Part shown: piece by piece, positions 24,495-32,205 of the stretch
How the letters are laid out: each line of letters opens with the position of its first letter
How positions within the stretch are numbered: the first letter of the stretch is position 1
From: 'Osedax' symbiont bacterium Rs2_46_30_T18
Lineage (GTDB): Bacteria > Pseudomonadota > Gammaproteobacteria > Pseudomonadales > Balneatricaceae
Length of the DNA stretch: 37,732 nt
Direction of reading: 5' to 3'
Assembly (NCBI GenBank): GCA_002163025.1
Contig: MABF01000253.1
Span: forward strand, 1 to 37,732
Notes under the pieces: generated by a model
What the model was told of the DNA's origin: nothing
Databases searched by the model: none
What the model saw: the letters and a program-made list of their open reading frames with translations, nothing else
Translations under genes and position numbers: made by a program

Positions 24495-26425
24495 GCGCTG
24501 CGTTTGGCTGTGCCAGTTTTTTTATATTTGCGTCGGGTATTTTTTTTAAAACTCACCTTCTTTCCCTCTCCCTTTAATCCGACGAACGAGCGAGGGTCGA
24601 CAGCTTGCGACAACTGCTGAACAACTTGTTGCAAATCCTGCATGAACTGCTGATAGTTGAATTGACGCTGTGCCATCATCGACAATCTGGATTCCCAAAG
24701 TGCCGTCATATCCGGGGTAGTCGCCATATCAGGTAAACTTGAGATTAATTTTTTGCCTATAAGAGTCGATTTAATCAGCTTGCCCTCTCGGACTAAAAAC
24801 TGACGTTTGAACAGTAATTCGATGATACCGGCGCGGGTTGCCTCTGTGCCTATGCCATCTGTGTCTTTAAGAATCTTTTTCAACTCACTATCCTGGACAA
24901 AACGATTGATACCGGTCATCGCTGCCAGCAGTGTGGCATCGGTAAAAAATGCGGGCGCGCTGGTCATTTTGTCGCTGATGCTGGCATCAATACAAGACAC
25001 AATATCAGCCACTTTTAAACTTGGCAGGCGTTGCTGCTCGCTATTTTGCTGGGCTTTTTTGCTCTTGGTCTGCAGTGCTTTCCAACCTTGATCTGTTGCC
25101 TGCACTGATTTAGCAGCAAACAATCCACCGGCAATTTCTACCTCTAGTTGCCGCTCATCAAAACAGTACGGAGGATAAAATTGATACAAGTAGGACCTGG
25201 CGATCAGCTGATAAATTAGCGCCTCATCTTTACTCAAAGAGCCTGTTGCACGACTTTTTTGTGTGGGAATGATGGCGTGATGTGCATCAACTTTAGCATC
25301 ATTCCAGGCTTTAGATTTACGTGAGAAATCTGCCTTTTGCACCGCTGGGTCCAATGTTGCATCCACTGCAGCGATCGCTGCCCCGACACTGCTACCCTGG
25401 GAAAAATGCTCCACAGGTAAATAGCGGCTATCAGATCTCGGGTAGGTGATTAGCTTGTGCCTCTCATACAAGCTCTGACAGATTTCCAGCACTTTTTTTG
25501 CGCTGAAAGTAAAAGCCTTTGCCGCATCAATTTGCAGTGTGGATAAATTATAAGGTAGCGGTGGCGGTTGCTTTTTAGCTTTGGTCTGCGCCCGCAACAC
25601 TCTACCAGGCTGACCTTTAATGCGCCTGGCGACGTTTTCCGCCAGCGCTCTGTTAAGTACTCGCCCCTCTTCATCTTGGTAGGGAGCGCAGTTGGCACTC
25701 GGTTTCCACTTAAGGCTAAAATTTTCACCACCCAGGCTTTGCAGCTGTGCCCAGACTTCATAAAAGTCCCTAGATACAAAATTGGCTATTTCCAGGTCTC
25801 TGCGCACGACTAACCCCAGTAGCGGGGTCTGTACTCTACCCACAGAGAGTACTCCCTGAAAACCTGCACTGCCGCCGTGTATAGTGCAGAGTCTGGTCAT
25901 ATTCATGCCGTACAACCAGTCGGCACGCGAGCGCGCCAGTGCTGAAGTAGACAGGGGTATAAACTCGCTGTTGGAACGTAAATTTGCCAGTGATCGACGT
26001 ACTGCCGCTAAATTGAGGTCGCTGATCAAACAGCGCTGGGTCTTGTTGAGTTTTCTCACACCCACTTTTAGATGTGCCAATACTTCATCTACCAGCAACT
26101 GGCCCTCGCGATCAGGATCACCAGCGTGCACTATCGAATCAGCCCTTTTTAACAGCCCACGTAAAACACTCAGCTGTTTAGCCGTGTCTTTTTTGGCTTT
26201 TAACTGCCACTGCTGCGGCACTATCGGTAAATGTTCTAATTTCCACTGTTTGTACTTGGGATCGTAAGCATCGGGTTCTGCTTGCTCTAGCAGGTGGCCA
26301 ATACACCAGCTGACAATGTCCCCATTACCTACCTCAATATAGCCCTGCTGCTTTTTGTGTGGTTTAGGTAGCGCATCGGCGATGGCCCGCCCTAAACTGG
26401 GTTTTTCGGCAATGTATAAAATCAT
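24491..26425 (-). CDS. topB: DNA topoisomerase III
   Basis: This 644-residue type IA topoisomerase relaxes and decatenates DNA via a 5'-phosphotyrosine intermediate. The Toprim domain opens with MILYIAEKPSLGRAIADALP and carries HAGDPDREGQLLVDEVL. The active-site Tyr is residue 328 in KLITYPRSDSRYLP, the same number as in E. coli TopB. SVGRVQTPLLGLVV and GTEATRAGIIE are also typical. The C-terminus is lysine/arginine-rich, with no zinc fingers. The start ATG overlaps the dacB stop by four bases (ATGA), so the two are translationally coupled. Confidence 0.95.
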   Translation of the reverse strand: MILYIAEKPSLGRAIADALPKPHKKQQGYIEVGNGDIVSWCIGHLLEQAEPDAYDPKYKQWKLEHLPIVPQQWQLKAKKDTAKQLSVLRGLLKRADSIVHAGDPDREGQLLVDEVLAHLKVGVRKLNKTQRCLISDLNLAAVRRSLANLRSNSEFIPLSTSALARSRADWLYGMNMTRLCTIHGGSAGFQGVLSVGRVQTPLLGLVVRRDLEIANFVSRDFYEVWAQLQSLGGENFSLKWKPSANCAPYQDEEGRVLNRALAENVARRIKGQPGRVLRAQTKAKKQPPPLPYNLSTLQIDAAKAFTFSAKKVLEICQSLYERHKLITYPRSDSRYLPVEHFSQGSSVGAAIAAVDATLDPAVQKADFSRKSKAWNDAKVDAHHAIIPTQKSRATGSLSKDEALIYQLIARSYLYQFYPPYCFDERQLEVEIAGGLFAAKSVQATDQGWKALQTKSKKAQQNSEQQRLPSLKVADIVSCIDASISDKMTSAPAFFTDATLLAAMTGINRFVQDSELKKILKDTDGIGTEATRAGIIELLFKRQFLVREGKLIKSTLIGKKLISSLPDMATTPDMTALWESRLSMMAQRQFNYQQFMQDLQQVVQQLSQAVDPRSFVGLKGEGKKVSFKKNTRRKYKKTGTAKRSA

Positions 26426-27633
26426 TTTAGTTTAAGCAGTGCCCGGGCCACTTGAAAGCGATAATCACTGGGCATCCATTTATTGATCAGTAATACAAAG
26501 GGCTGCCACTGCTGGTTTTTATCGACGACATAGCCTGCCAGTGAATGGTTATCAGAGAGGGTACCAGTTTTTACTTTGAGTCCCTTACGTCGCTCCGGCA
26601 ATAAATCTATCCAGGGCTTAAACACTTCTAAGACCTGCAACAGTTGCTGGCTGCTGATTTGATTTTTTCTGGATAATCCGGCGCCATCGACAAAGTTGGC
26701 ACCTTTAAATGCGAACTCTCGCTCGAGCAGGCCTGTATAATTTTTCTGCGCCGCCAGCACGCTTAATTCAGCTTGATTCTCACTGGTCTCTGGCAGCATT
26801 AAAAACAATTGGTTGGCAATAAAATTGTTGGAATATTTGAGCATCACTGTGAGCAGCTCAGAGAGTGTTTTTGAGCTTTGATGACGATAGATAAACTTGG
26901 CAGACTTTGGCAGTTGAGCAACGCTGATACTCAAGTTGCGTTTGAAATGCAATTTGGAAAACACTTGTGCAAAATAGTTTGCCGCCATGTCCCGCCCACC
27001 GGGAAGGGATATACGCTTTTTACCTAGCGCTAATTTTGCTCCTAAGCTCAGAGCCAACGGGGTGATCGGTGTCTGTGCTTCAGCGCTGCTAACACCCTTC
27101 TCTGTTTTATCAAGAAAGAGGGTATTAAAATTAACCACTAGGGCAGCATTGCCGGCATCGTAGGGATTGTCGCTATTGCCGCGTCCGTCTAAGCGCAACT
27201 CTGGAAAATAGCTATTATCGACTTTTATAGAATTGATTTTGCCAAGTTTAAGTTTTTTTAACCCAGCACTCATCAATAAAATCTCTTCAGATGTCACATA
27301 GGGATCACCAAAACCTTTAATCCATAACACTCCATCAAGATAGTAGAAGTCTGTATAGAACTTATGCTCTAAACCCCAACGCTTGATTGCCAGGTAGGCG
27401 GTGACTACTTTCAACGTGGAGGCGGGAACCAGTAATTGATCAGGTCGAATACTAATGCCGCTGACATCTTTCGTTTCTGCTAACAACAGAGAAGCATGGG
27501 GTATAGCGGAAATGATTTTATCGTGTTTGTCTATTGCGCCGGCCACAGAGATAGAACTCAGACAACCCAAGACAATGAAACTGAACAGCTGAGTTAGCAA
27601 TTTAATTTTCAACGACATCACTGATTTGGCCAT
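26422..27633 (-). CDS. dacB: D-alanyl-D-alanine carboxypeptidase/endopeptidase, S13 (PBP4) family
   Basis: This 403-residue penicillin-binding protein trims or cleaves peptidoglycan peptides in the periplasm. It has VPASTLKV (Ser72 and Lys75, SxxK), KYSNNFIANQLF (SxN) and GLKVKTGTLSDNHSLAGY (KTG). It is shorter than E. coli PBP4 (477), consistent with a reduced insertion domain. The N-terminus is a signal peptide; the stretch FIVLGCLSS resembles a lipobox, so a lipoprotein form is possible but the -2 residue is atypical. An in-frame ATG at codon 6 is an alternative start. Its stop overlaps the topB start, an unexpected pairing of cell-wall and DNA enzymes in one transcript. Confidence 0.9.
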   Translation of the reverse strand: MAKSVMSLKIKLLTQLFSFIVLGCLSSISVAGAIDKHDKIISAIPHASLLLAETKDVSGISIRPDQLLVPASTLKVVTAYLAIKRWGLEHKFYTDFYYLDGVLWIKGFGDPYVTSEEILLMSAGLKKLKLGKINSIKVDNSYFPELRLDGRGNSDNPYDAGNAALVVNFNTLFLDKTEKGVSSAEAQTPITPLALSLGAKLALGKKRISLPGGRDMAANYFAQVFSKLHFKRNLSISVAQLPKSAKFIYRHQSSKTLSELLTVMLKYSNNFIANQLFLMLPETSENQAELSVLAAQKNYTGLLEREFAFKGANFVDGAGLSRKNQISSQQLLQVLEVFKPWIDLLPERRKGLKVKTGTLSDNHSLAGYVVDKNQQWQPFVLLINKWMPSDYRFQVARALLKLK

Positions 27634-28256
27634 TATATTCCTCTCATCAATCAGAGCCCAAGCACCCTCTGATAATTAATCTGCTGCGATAGTATTAAGA
27701 TTATAGACTCTGATAGCTGCACATAAGTCCGCTATCTTCTCGGCGAGTTAACACTGCTGTGTCAATCTTCCCAGGCAAACACTGCTTCGCTTATGATGCA
27801 TTAAAACGTATTGAAACTCTTGTTATTTTTAAGCCGATTAAGTGCTGAAAAGCTAAAGCCTGTGGGTAGTTACGTAAAATTAAAACAAAACCTTAGCTTT
27901 TATACACTTTAGTGCAACGACCCTAGCGATGTAAAATTAGCGCAATACCCACTTACAATCTATACAATTGTTTTTGAAAGATTTTACTTACACTTGCATA
28001 ATTCTCTCAGATGCTGTAAATATTTAAATCATTTGTTTAAATAATGATCTATAGTCGGTCGTCAGCGCGATGTCGAAAATACTTGGTACTGATCTTGCCT
28101 TGTTGTTTAAAGATGCGCTGAGACAAGCAGTTGTTAAAAAATAATTTAGCCATGTTCAGTAATTTTTACTGGTTTGCAAGCTAACTTTTGGCAGTAATAT
28201 TTACTCACTTTTCCAATAATAAAAATAGGAAAAACCTCTACACCAAGGAGTAGCAA
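27634..28256. other. 623-base non-coding interval between dacB and the CBS-protein gene
   Basis: This AT-rich stretch separates divergent genes and must hold both promoters. I see an AAAAGCTAA / TTAGCTTTT inverted repeat (27848-27856 and 27893-27901). A second repeat, ATCATT-N9-AATGAT (28028-28048), could be an operator. A 24-codon frame at 28070-28144 (MSKILGTDLALLFKDALRQA onward) lacks a ribosome site. A strong ribosome site, AAGGAG, precedes the CBS gene. No tRNA, known riboswitch or terminator is apparent; a long 5' leader or small RNA is possible. Confidence 0.5.
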
Positions 28257-28910
28257 ATGGCTTTACTTATCTTCAACAATGGAATGTTGTCTGCCGGAAC
28301 GTCCCGTAACCAAACAACGAACATTAATGTTGCAAACCAGTCTTTAAAACAGATGGATCTGTCGCTTCCTCTGGCAAACAATTACCAACCTCAATACCAA
28401 TCCCAGGGACGCCAGCAAGCTCAGTCGCAACAGAGAAAGCCCGCCACTTTGGCAGCTCCAGGGCAAACCTTGAGCTATATCAATACCGGCAAGTCGGCCA
28501 ACACTTTGGAGAACCGGCGGCGTTTAAGTGCTGCTCATGTCATGAGTTCTCCAGTAGTCACTGCTGTGTCACATGATCTGGTTTCTCATGCGCAAGCGCT
28601 GATGAGAGAGAATGATGTTTCACACATTGTCATCATCGATAATGAAAACCATCCGCTGGGCATGATCAGCGCAAATGACCTGCTAAAAGTTGAATCTCCG
28701 CAAAGCAGTTTTATCCAGAGCATGCTCGGGGCGAAAGTATTAGCGGTCTCTGAAGATACTTTGGTTCGCGATATAGCCATCACTATGATGAAGTACAAAG
28801 TGTCTGCTTTTTCGGTAGTGAATGCTCGCCATCAAGTAACTGGAATCATTAGTCGCAGTGATTTACTGAGTCTTTTAGTTCGAGGTCCCAATCAGCAGAC
28901 AACAGCTTAG
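28257..28910 (+). CDS. CBS-pair protein with disordered Gln-rich N-terminus
   Basis: This 217-residue soluble protein has two parts. Residues 1-85 are low-complexity and polar, rich in Gln, Asn and Ser (NNYQPQYQSQGRQQAQSQQR). Residues about 90-210 form a CBS pair: AAHVMSSPVVTAVSHDLVSHA and VSHIVIIDNENHPLGMISANDLLK in the first motif, GAKVLAVSEDTLVRDIAI and VSAFSVVNARHQVTGIISRSDLL in the second. CBS pairs bind adenosine nucleotides and usually regulate a partner. No catalytic domain is attached, so this is a stand-alone nucleotide sensor or adaptor. The AAGGAG ribosome site and long leader suggest strong or regulated translation. It has no co-directional neighbour. Confidence 0.87.
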   Translation: MALLIFNNGMLSAGTSRNQTTNINVANQSLKQMDLSLPLANNYQPQYQSQGRQQAQSQQRKPATLAAPGQTLSYINTGKSANTLENRRRLSAAHVMSSPVVTAVSHDLVSHAQALMRENDVSHIVIIDNENHPLGMISANDLLKVESPQSSFIQSMLGAKVLAVSEDTLVRDIAITMMKYKVSAFSVVNARHQVTGIISRSDLLSLLVRGPNQQTTA

Positions 28911-29027
28911 TGCGGGTATGTAAGCATGCTGCTAACACTAAGCACAGGTATTATTTAAAATCCGCGCCCTTAGCAAGCCCACAGACAAGCGCTGAGAAAC
29001 TGCAAAAATGGCAATAAGCCACTGCAA

Positions 29028-29561
29028 TTACAGCAACTTACACAAACCAAGGCTGAGATCATGCGCATCTGAAGTGAGATAGATCTCACCCGCGCTAATA
29101 GACACAGTCAATTGCATTTTACGTTCGACAAATTGTTCCAGTTTTGCCGCTTGCTTATGGTCGAATTTATAAACTTCAATATGCGGCAGAGCCCGATAGG
29201 CATCCTCGGCTTTTTGCCACCAGATGTCCGTTTCACTACCGTAGGCATACAAGATCACTTTAGGTGAACGACTAACGCCCTTGCGCATTCGCTCAGCACT
29301 CGCCTGACCTACCTCTATCCAACTCTCAACTTCCAGACTCGGTGATATTTGCCACAGATCGGGTTCGTCCTGGGATGAAAGCCCTTTAGTAAATTGCAGA
29401 TCACTGTGGTAGTTGAGGGAAAATACCATCAATCTAATCATCATTCTAATCTGGGTTTCTGAAGGGTGCTGAGCGATGGTGAATTTGCAGTTGTCATATA
29501 CATTTCTATCGGTATCAACTAACTGCAAATCAACTTTGTATAAGGTAGGTTTTAATGCCAT
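29028..29561 (-). CDS. yaeQ: YaeQ family protein
   Basis: This 177-residue protein matches YaeQ along its length: MALKPTLYKVDLQLVDTDRN, FTIAQHPSETQIRMMIRLMVF, LQFTKGLSSQDEPDLWQ, WIEVGQASAERMRKG and DIWWQKAE. The fold resembles PD-(D/E)xK nucleases (ETQ, DEPD and E-G motifs), but no firm activity is established; older work proposed an RfaH-suppressing role. It directly follows the TIGR02647 gene with no gap, so the two are in one operon. Confidence 0.93.
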   Translation of the reverse strand: MALKPTLYKVDLQLVDTDRNVYDNCKFTIAQHPSETQIRMMIRLMVFSLNYHSDLQFTKGLSSQDEPDLWQISPSLEVESWIEVGQASAERMRKGVSRSPKVILYAYGSETDIWWQKAEDAYRALPHIEVYKFDHKQAAKLEQFVERKMQLTVSISAGEIYLTSDAHDLSLGLCKLL

Positions 29562-29819
29562 TTATGAAGTAGTGTCCAATTTTACAGGGGAGGTTAAAAT
29601 ACTTTGCAAACGCTCGAAATGATCCGCGGCGTCTTTTCCTAAATCAGTGAGGTAACCTCCGTCATTTTGAGATATTAAGCCTTTGTCAAATAGTCTTTGT
29701 GCTGCATCTATTAGATTTTGCGATGCCTGGGTGTGAACTTTAATGCCCTCAAAAGTAGAGCTTAATTTAAATTGAGAAAGTAGTGATAATTCATCAATAA
29801 GATCTGCACTTAGTTTCAT
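29562..29819 (-). CDS. TIGR02647 family small protein
   Basis: This 85-residue protein has the TIGR02647 signature: ADLIDELSLLSQFKLSSTFEGIKVHTQAS, LIDAAQRLFDKGLISQNDGGYLTDLGKDAADH. The second part looks like a small winged-helix unit (DKGLI followed by a GGYLT wing), and DNA binding is often supposed for the family without proof. It is the first gene of a two-gene unit with yaeQ, with stop and start adjacent. It is separated from hpaR by 250 bases. Confidence 0.88.
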   Translation of the reverse strand: MKLSADLIDELSLLSQFKLSSTFEGIKVHTQASQNLIDAAQRLFDKGLISQNDGGYLTDLGKDAADHFERLQSILTSPVKLDTTS

Positions 29820-30069
29820 CTCTGTATCCTTTTATAATTTTCCCTATTTGCTCAAACACCTTACTCTGGCAGCAACATAGTTTCAAGCTTAGCCCAGTTA
29901 ATTCAGCCTGACAAATTAAACAGTTGTAGTCATTGACTGATAATCCTGACATTTTCAAACAGACAAGCCGCTGGACATTTTTTCGCAGCGCAGGGGGAGA
30001 GTTATCATATTCTCACACTGTACAAAGACCAACATCTAGCTTCAATGACTAACAGCTCTGTGCATCGGT

Positions 30070-30552
30070 TCAGAATTTTTTAGTCTCGCTCCTGGACGGA
30101 GGTAGCTGAACTGGCTTTACCTGGACATGGCTTAGCTCAATTAAGGACTCAATATCCGCATAGATCTTGGCGATCAGCTCAGGTCCCCACGCCTGTTCAA
30201 TAAGATGATATTGCTGTTGCACTAAGGGAATTATCTCGCGGGACAATTCTTCGCTTTTTGCCGTTAACGAGATCAGCACACGCCTTTTATCACCCTGCAG
30301 CGGCTCTCTGGATATCAGCCCCATTTCGCCTAAACGCTTTAAAATCCCGGTCATACTCGGACTTAATATTTCACAGCACTCACACAGATAACAGGGCTCG
30401 GCTGTCCCCTCTTCGAACAGCACTCTGAGTACCCGCCACTGCTGTTCGGTCAGGCCAAAGTGCTTGAGAATAGGCCTAAATTGAGAAATGATCGTTTCCC
30501 TGGCCTTAATTAGCAGTAGCGGTAAGTTTCTCTGTGAAATATGTTGATCCAT
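30070..30552 (-). CDS. hpaR: HpaR, MarR-family repressor of homoprotocatechuate degradation
   Basis: This 160-residue MarR protein opens SQRNLPLLLIKARETIISQF, then FGLTEQQWRVLRVLFEEG, a recognition region LSPSMTGILKRLGEMGLISR and a wing QGDKRRVLISLT. The opening and the LTEQQWR element are characteristic of HpaR. In E. coli it represses the meta-cleavage operon and is released by 4-hydroxyphenylacetate, homoprotocatechuate or related aryl-acetates. Here it is divergent from hpaG1 across 191 bases containing two copies of a strong palindrome, its likely operators. A run of cysteines, CYLCECCEI (residues about 54-62), precedes the recognition helix and could give redox or metal sensitivity. Confidence 0.92.
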   Translation of the reverse strand: MDQHISQRNLPLLLIKARETIISQFRPILKHFGLTEQQWRVLRVLFEEGTAEPCYLCECCEILSPSMTGILKRLGEMGLISREPLQGDKRRVLISLTAKSEELSREIIPLVQQQYHLIEQAWGPELIAKIYADIESLIELSHVQVKPVQLPPSRSETKKF

Positions 30553-30673
30553 ACTATTTTTCCGATTTTTATTTTAATAGTTAACACAAGTGATTTTAAC
30601 AGGGGAGCCTACAAACCAACCCGTAAGCCACTGGCTTAGAGAACAATACTAAACCAGTCTGCTATCTTATCAG

Positions 30674-30715
30674 TTGACAAATTAACATGTTAGCGATTAT
30701 ATTACTAACATGTTA
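30674..30715 (+). promoter_or_regulatory. hpaG1 promoter with twin HpaR-type operators
   Basis: TTGACA (30674-30679) and TATATT (30698-30703) make a near-consensus promoter with an 18-base spacer. The palindrome TAACATGTTA occurs twice. One copy is between the -35 and -10 boxes (30683-30692); the other is just after the -10 (30706-30715), where it extends to a perfect ACTAACATGTTAGT. The centres are 23 bases apart, about two helical turns, so two repressor dimers would lie on the same face and block RNA polymerase. Confidence 0.8.
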
Positions 30716-30743
30716 GTGAATAGCGAAATTGCAGGAGTTTACA

Positions 30744-31445
30744 ATGTCCCTAGTTATTGATCAATTAAGACAACAGTGCTTACCAGAGGTCATGCGCTCT
30801 CTTGGCAGCGCGGTATACGGGGTTGTGTTAAACGACCAGAAATCCGTAGCTGCCCTGCAACCGCAGCTGTACGCTGCTCCTTATAAGGTTCCGCCTGCTG
30901 CACCTGTATTGTACATAAAACCAAAAAATACTTTTACCCAAAATAATGCCCAAGTGACACTACCCACTAATGAGCGCAGCGTTGAAGTTGCCGCCAGCCT
31001 CGCGCTAGTGATTGGCCAGCGAACAACCGCTGTCACCGCTGATCAGGCGCTGGCACACATCGCAGGAATAGGTTTGGTCGCCGATTTATCTCTGCCCCAT
31101 AATAGCTATTACCGTCCGGCGATTCGCGAGAAATGCTTTGACGGCGCCCTGCCGATTGCCGATGCACTGATTAGCATAGATGATTCAGCCGCGATTGGTC
31201 AGCTGTGCCTAGAAACTTATATCAACAATACGTTAGTTAAAAGCCACAAACTGGACAACTTAGTACGCAGTGCTGAACAGTTACTGGCAGATGTCAGTGC
31301 CTATATGAGTCTTCGTCCCGCAGATATACTGCTGCTGGGAGTCAGTTATCAAGCACCACAGGCCAAAGTCGGTGATAAAGTGACGGTCTCTATTGCGGGA
31401 CGCTCTGAAGTGTCTTTCACCATTGAGCAGGGAGAGCAACGATGA
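30744..31445 (+). CDS. hpaG1: Homoprotocatechuate pathway isomerase/decarboxylase, N-terminal-type subunit (HpaG1)
   Basis: This protein of 233 residues has the fumarylacetoacetate-hydrolase fold and corresponds to the N-terminal half of E. coli HpaG. Recognisable parts are GVVLNDQKSVAAL, APPVLYIKPKNT-like APVLYIKPKNTF, VEVAASLALVIGQRT, GAVLNH-region equivalents and RPADILLLG near the end. Together with HpaG2 it decarboxylates and isomerises 5-oxo-pent-3-ene-1,2,5-tricarboxylate to 2-oxohept-3-ene-1,7-dioate. The ATG at 30744 follows an AGGAG site; a TTG 15 bases earlier overlaps that site and is rejected. Its stop overlaps the hpaG2 start (ATGA), which suits equal amounts of both subunits. 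Confidence 0.9.
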   Translation: MSLVIDQLRQQCLPEVMRSLGSAVYGVVLNDQKSVAALQPQLYAAPYKVPPAAPVLYIKPKNTFTQNNAQVTLPTNERSVEVAASLALVIGQRTTAVTADQALAHIAGIGLVADLSLPHNSYYRPAIREKCFDGALPIADALISIDDSAAIGQLCLETYINNTLVKSHKLDNLVRSAEQLLADVSAYMSLRPADILLLGVSYQAPQAKVGDKVTVSIAGRSEVSFTIEQGEQR

Positions 31446-32203
31446 AACACGGACGCATTTATCACAACGGCGGCATAGTGCAAGTAACAGAAGAAAATAG
31501 TCGGGTGCGGTTGGCCAGTGGTCGGTTACTGGATGAAAAATACGTGCAGTGGTTACCGCCGTTGGAGCCTGGTACTGTATTCGCCCTGGGTCTGAATTAC
31601 GCAGATCATGCCGCTGAACTGTCCTTTAAAGCGCCCGAAAAACCACTGGTTTTTTTGAAAGGTGCCAATGCTATTACCGCTCATCGCTGTATTACTCGTC
31701 GCCCTGCAGACGTCACTTATATGCACTACGAGTGCGAGCTGGCGGTAGTGATAGGCAAAGAGGCAAAAAATGTCTGCCGCGAAGACGCCTACGATTACGT
31801 CGCCGGTTACACTATTGCCAACGACTACGCCTTTCGAGATTATCTAGAAAACTATTATCGCCCTAATCTGCGAGTAAAAAACCGTGATCACTGCACTCCT
31901 CTAGGTCCTTGGTTAGTTGATCGTCAGGACATTGCTGATCCGATGCAGTTAAATTTGTATACCTATATTAACGGCGTAAAAACTCAGCAGGGATCGACCT
32001 CGGATATGGTGTTTGATATACCGGCTCTGATCGTCTACCTGTCAGAATTTATGACTTTAAGCCCAGGTGATATCATCTTAACCGGCACCCCGACCGGCAT
32101 TGCAGATACCCAACCCGGCGATGAAATCATCACCGAAATCGAGGGATTGGGGCAGTTAATAAACACAGTTGTAGATGATAAAACATGGTTTGAGAGTAAC
32201 TAA
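31442..32203 (+). CDS. hpaG2: Homoprotocatechuate pathway isomerase/decarboxylase, C-terminal-type subunit (HpaG2)
   Basis: This 253-residue FAH-fold protein carries the full metal-binding set, unlike its partner: MHYECELAVVIGKEA supplies two glutamates, and a downstream aspartate lies in IANDYAFRDYLE. The product-side motifs are KNRDHCTPLGPWLV and ILTGTPTGI. It corresponds to the C-terminal half of E. coli HpaG and should perform OPET decarboxylation and HHDD isomerisation. The start ATG overlaps the hpaG1 stop; hpaE follows after two bases. The two halves are separate genes here, as in pseudomonads, whereas enteric bacteria have them fused. Confidence 0.93.
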   Translation: MKHGRIYHNGGIVQVTEENSRVRLASGRLLDEKYVQWLPPLEPGTVFALGLNYADHAAELSFKAPEKPLVFLKGANAITAHRCITRRPADVTYMHYECELAVVIGKEAKNVCREDAYDYVAGYTIANDYAFRDYLENYYRPNLRVKNRDHCTPLGPWLVDRQDIADPMQLNLYTYINGVKTQQGSTSDMVFDIPALIVYLSEFMTLSPGDIILTGTPTGIADTQPGDEIITEIEGLGQLINTVVDDKTWFESN

Positions 32204-32205
32204 CA

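Noticed and set aside
28905-28943. Terminator after the CBS gene from GCTTAGTG / CACTAAGC
   Set aside because: The 8-bp arms are separated by 23 bases and no T-run follows; too weak to call.
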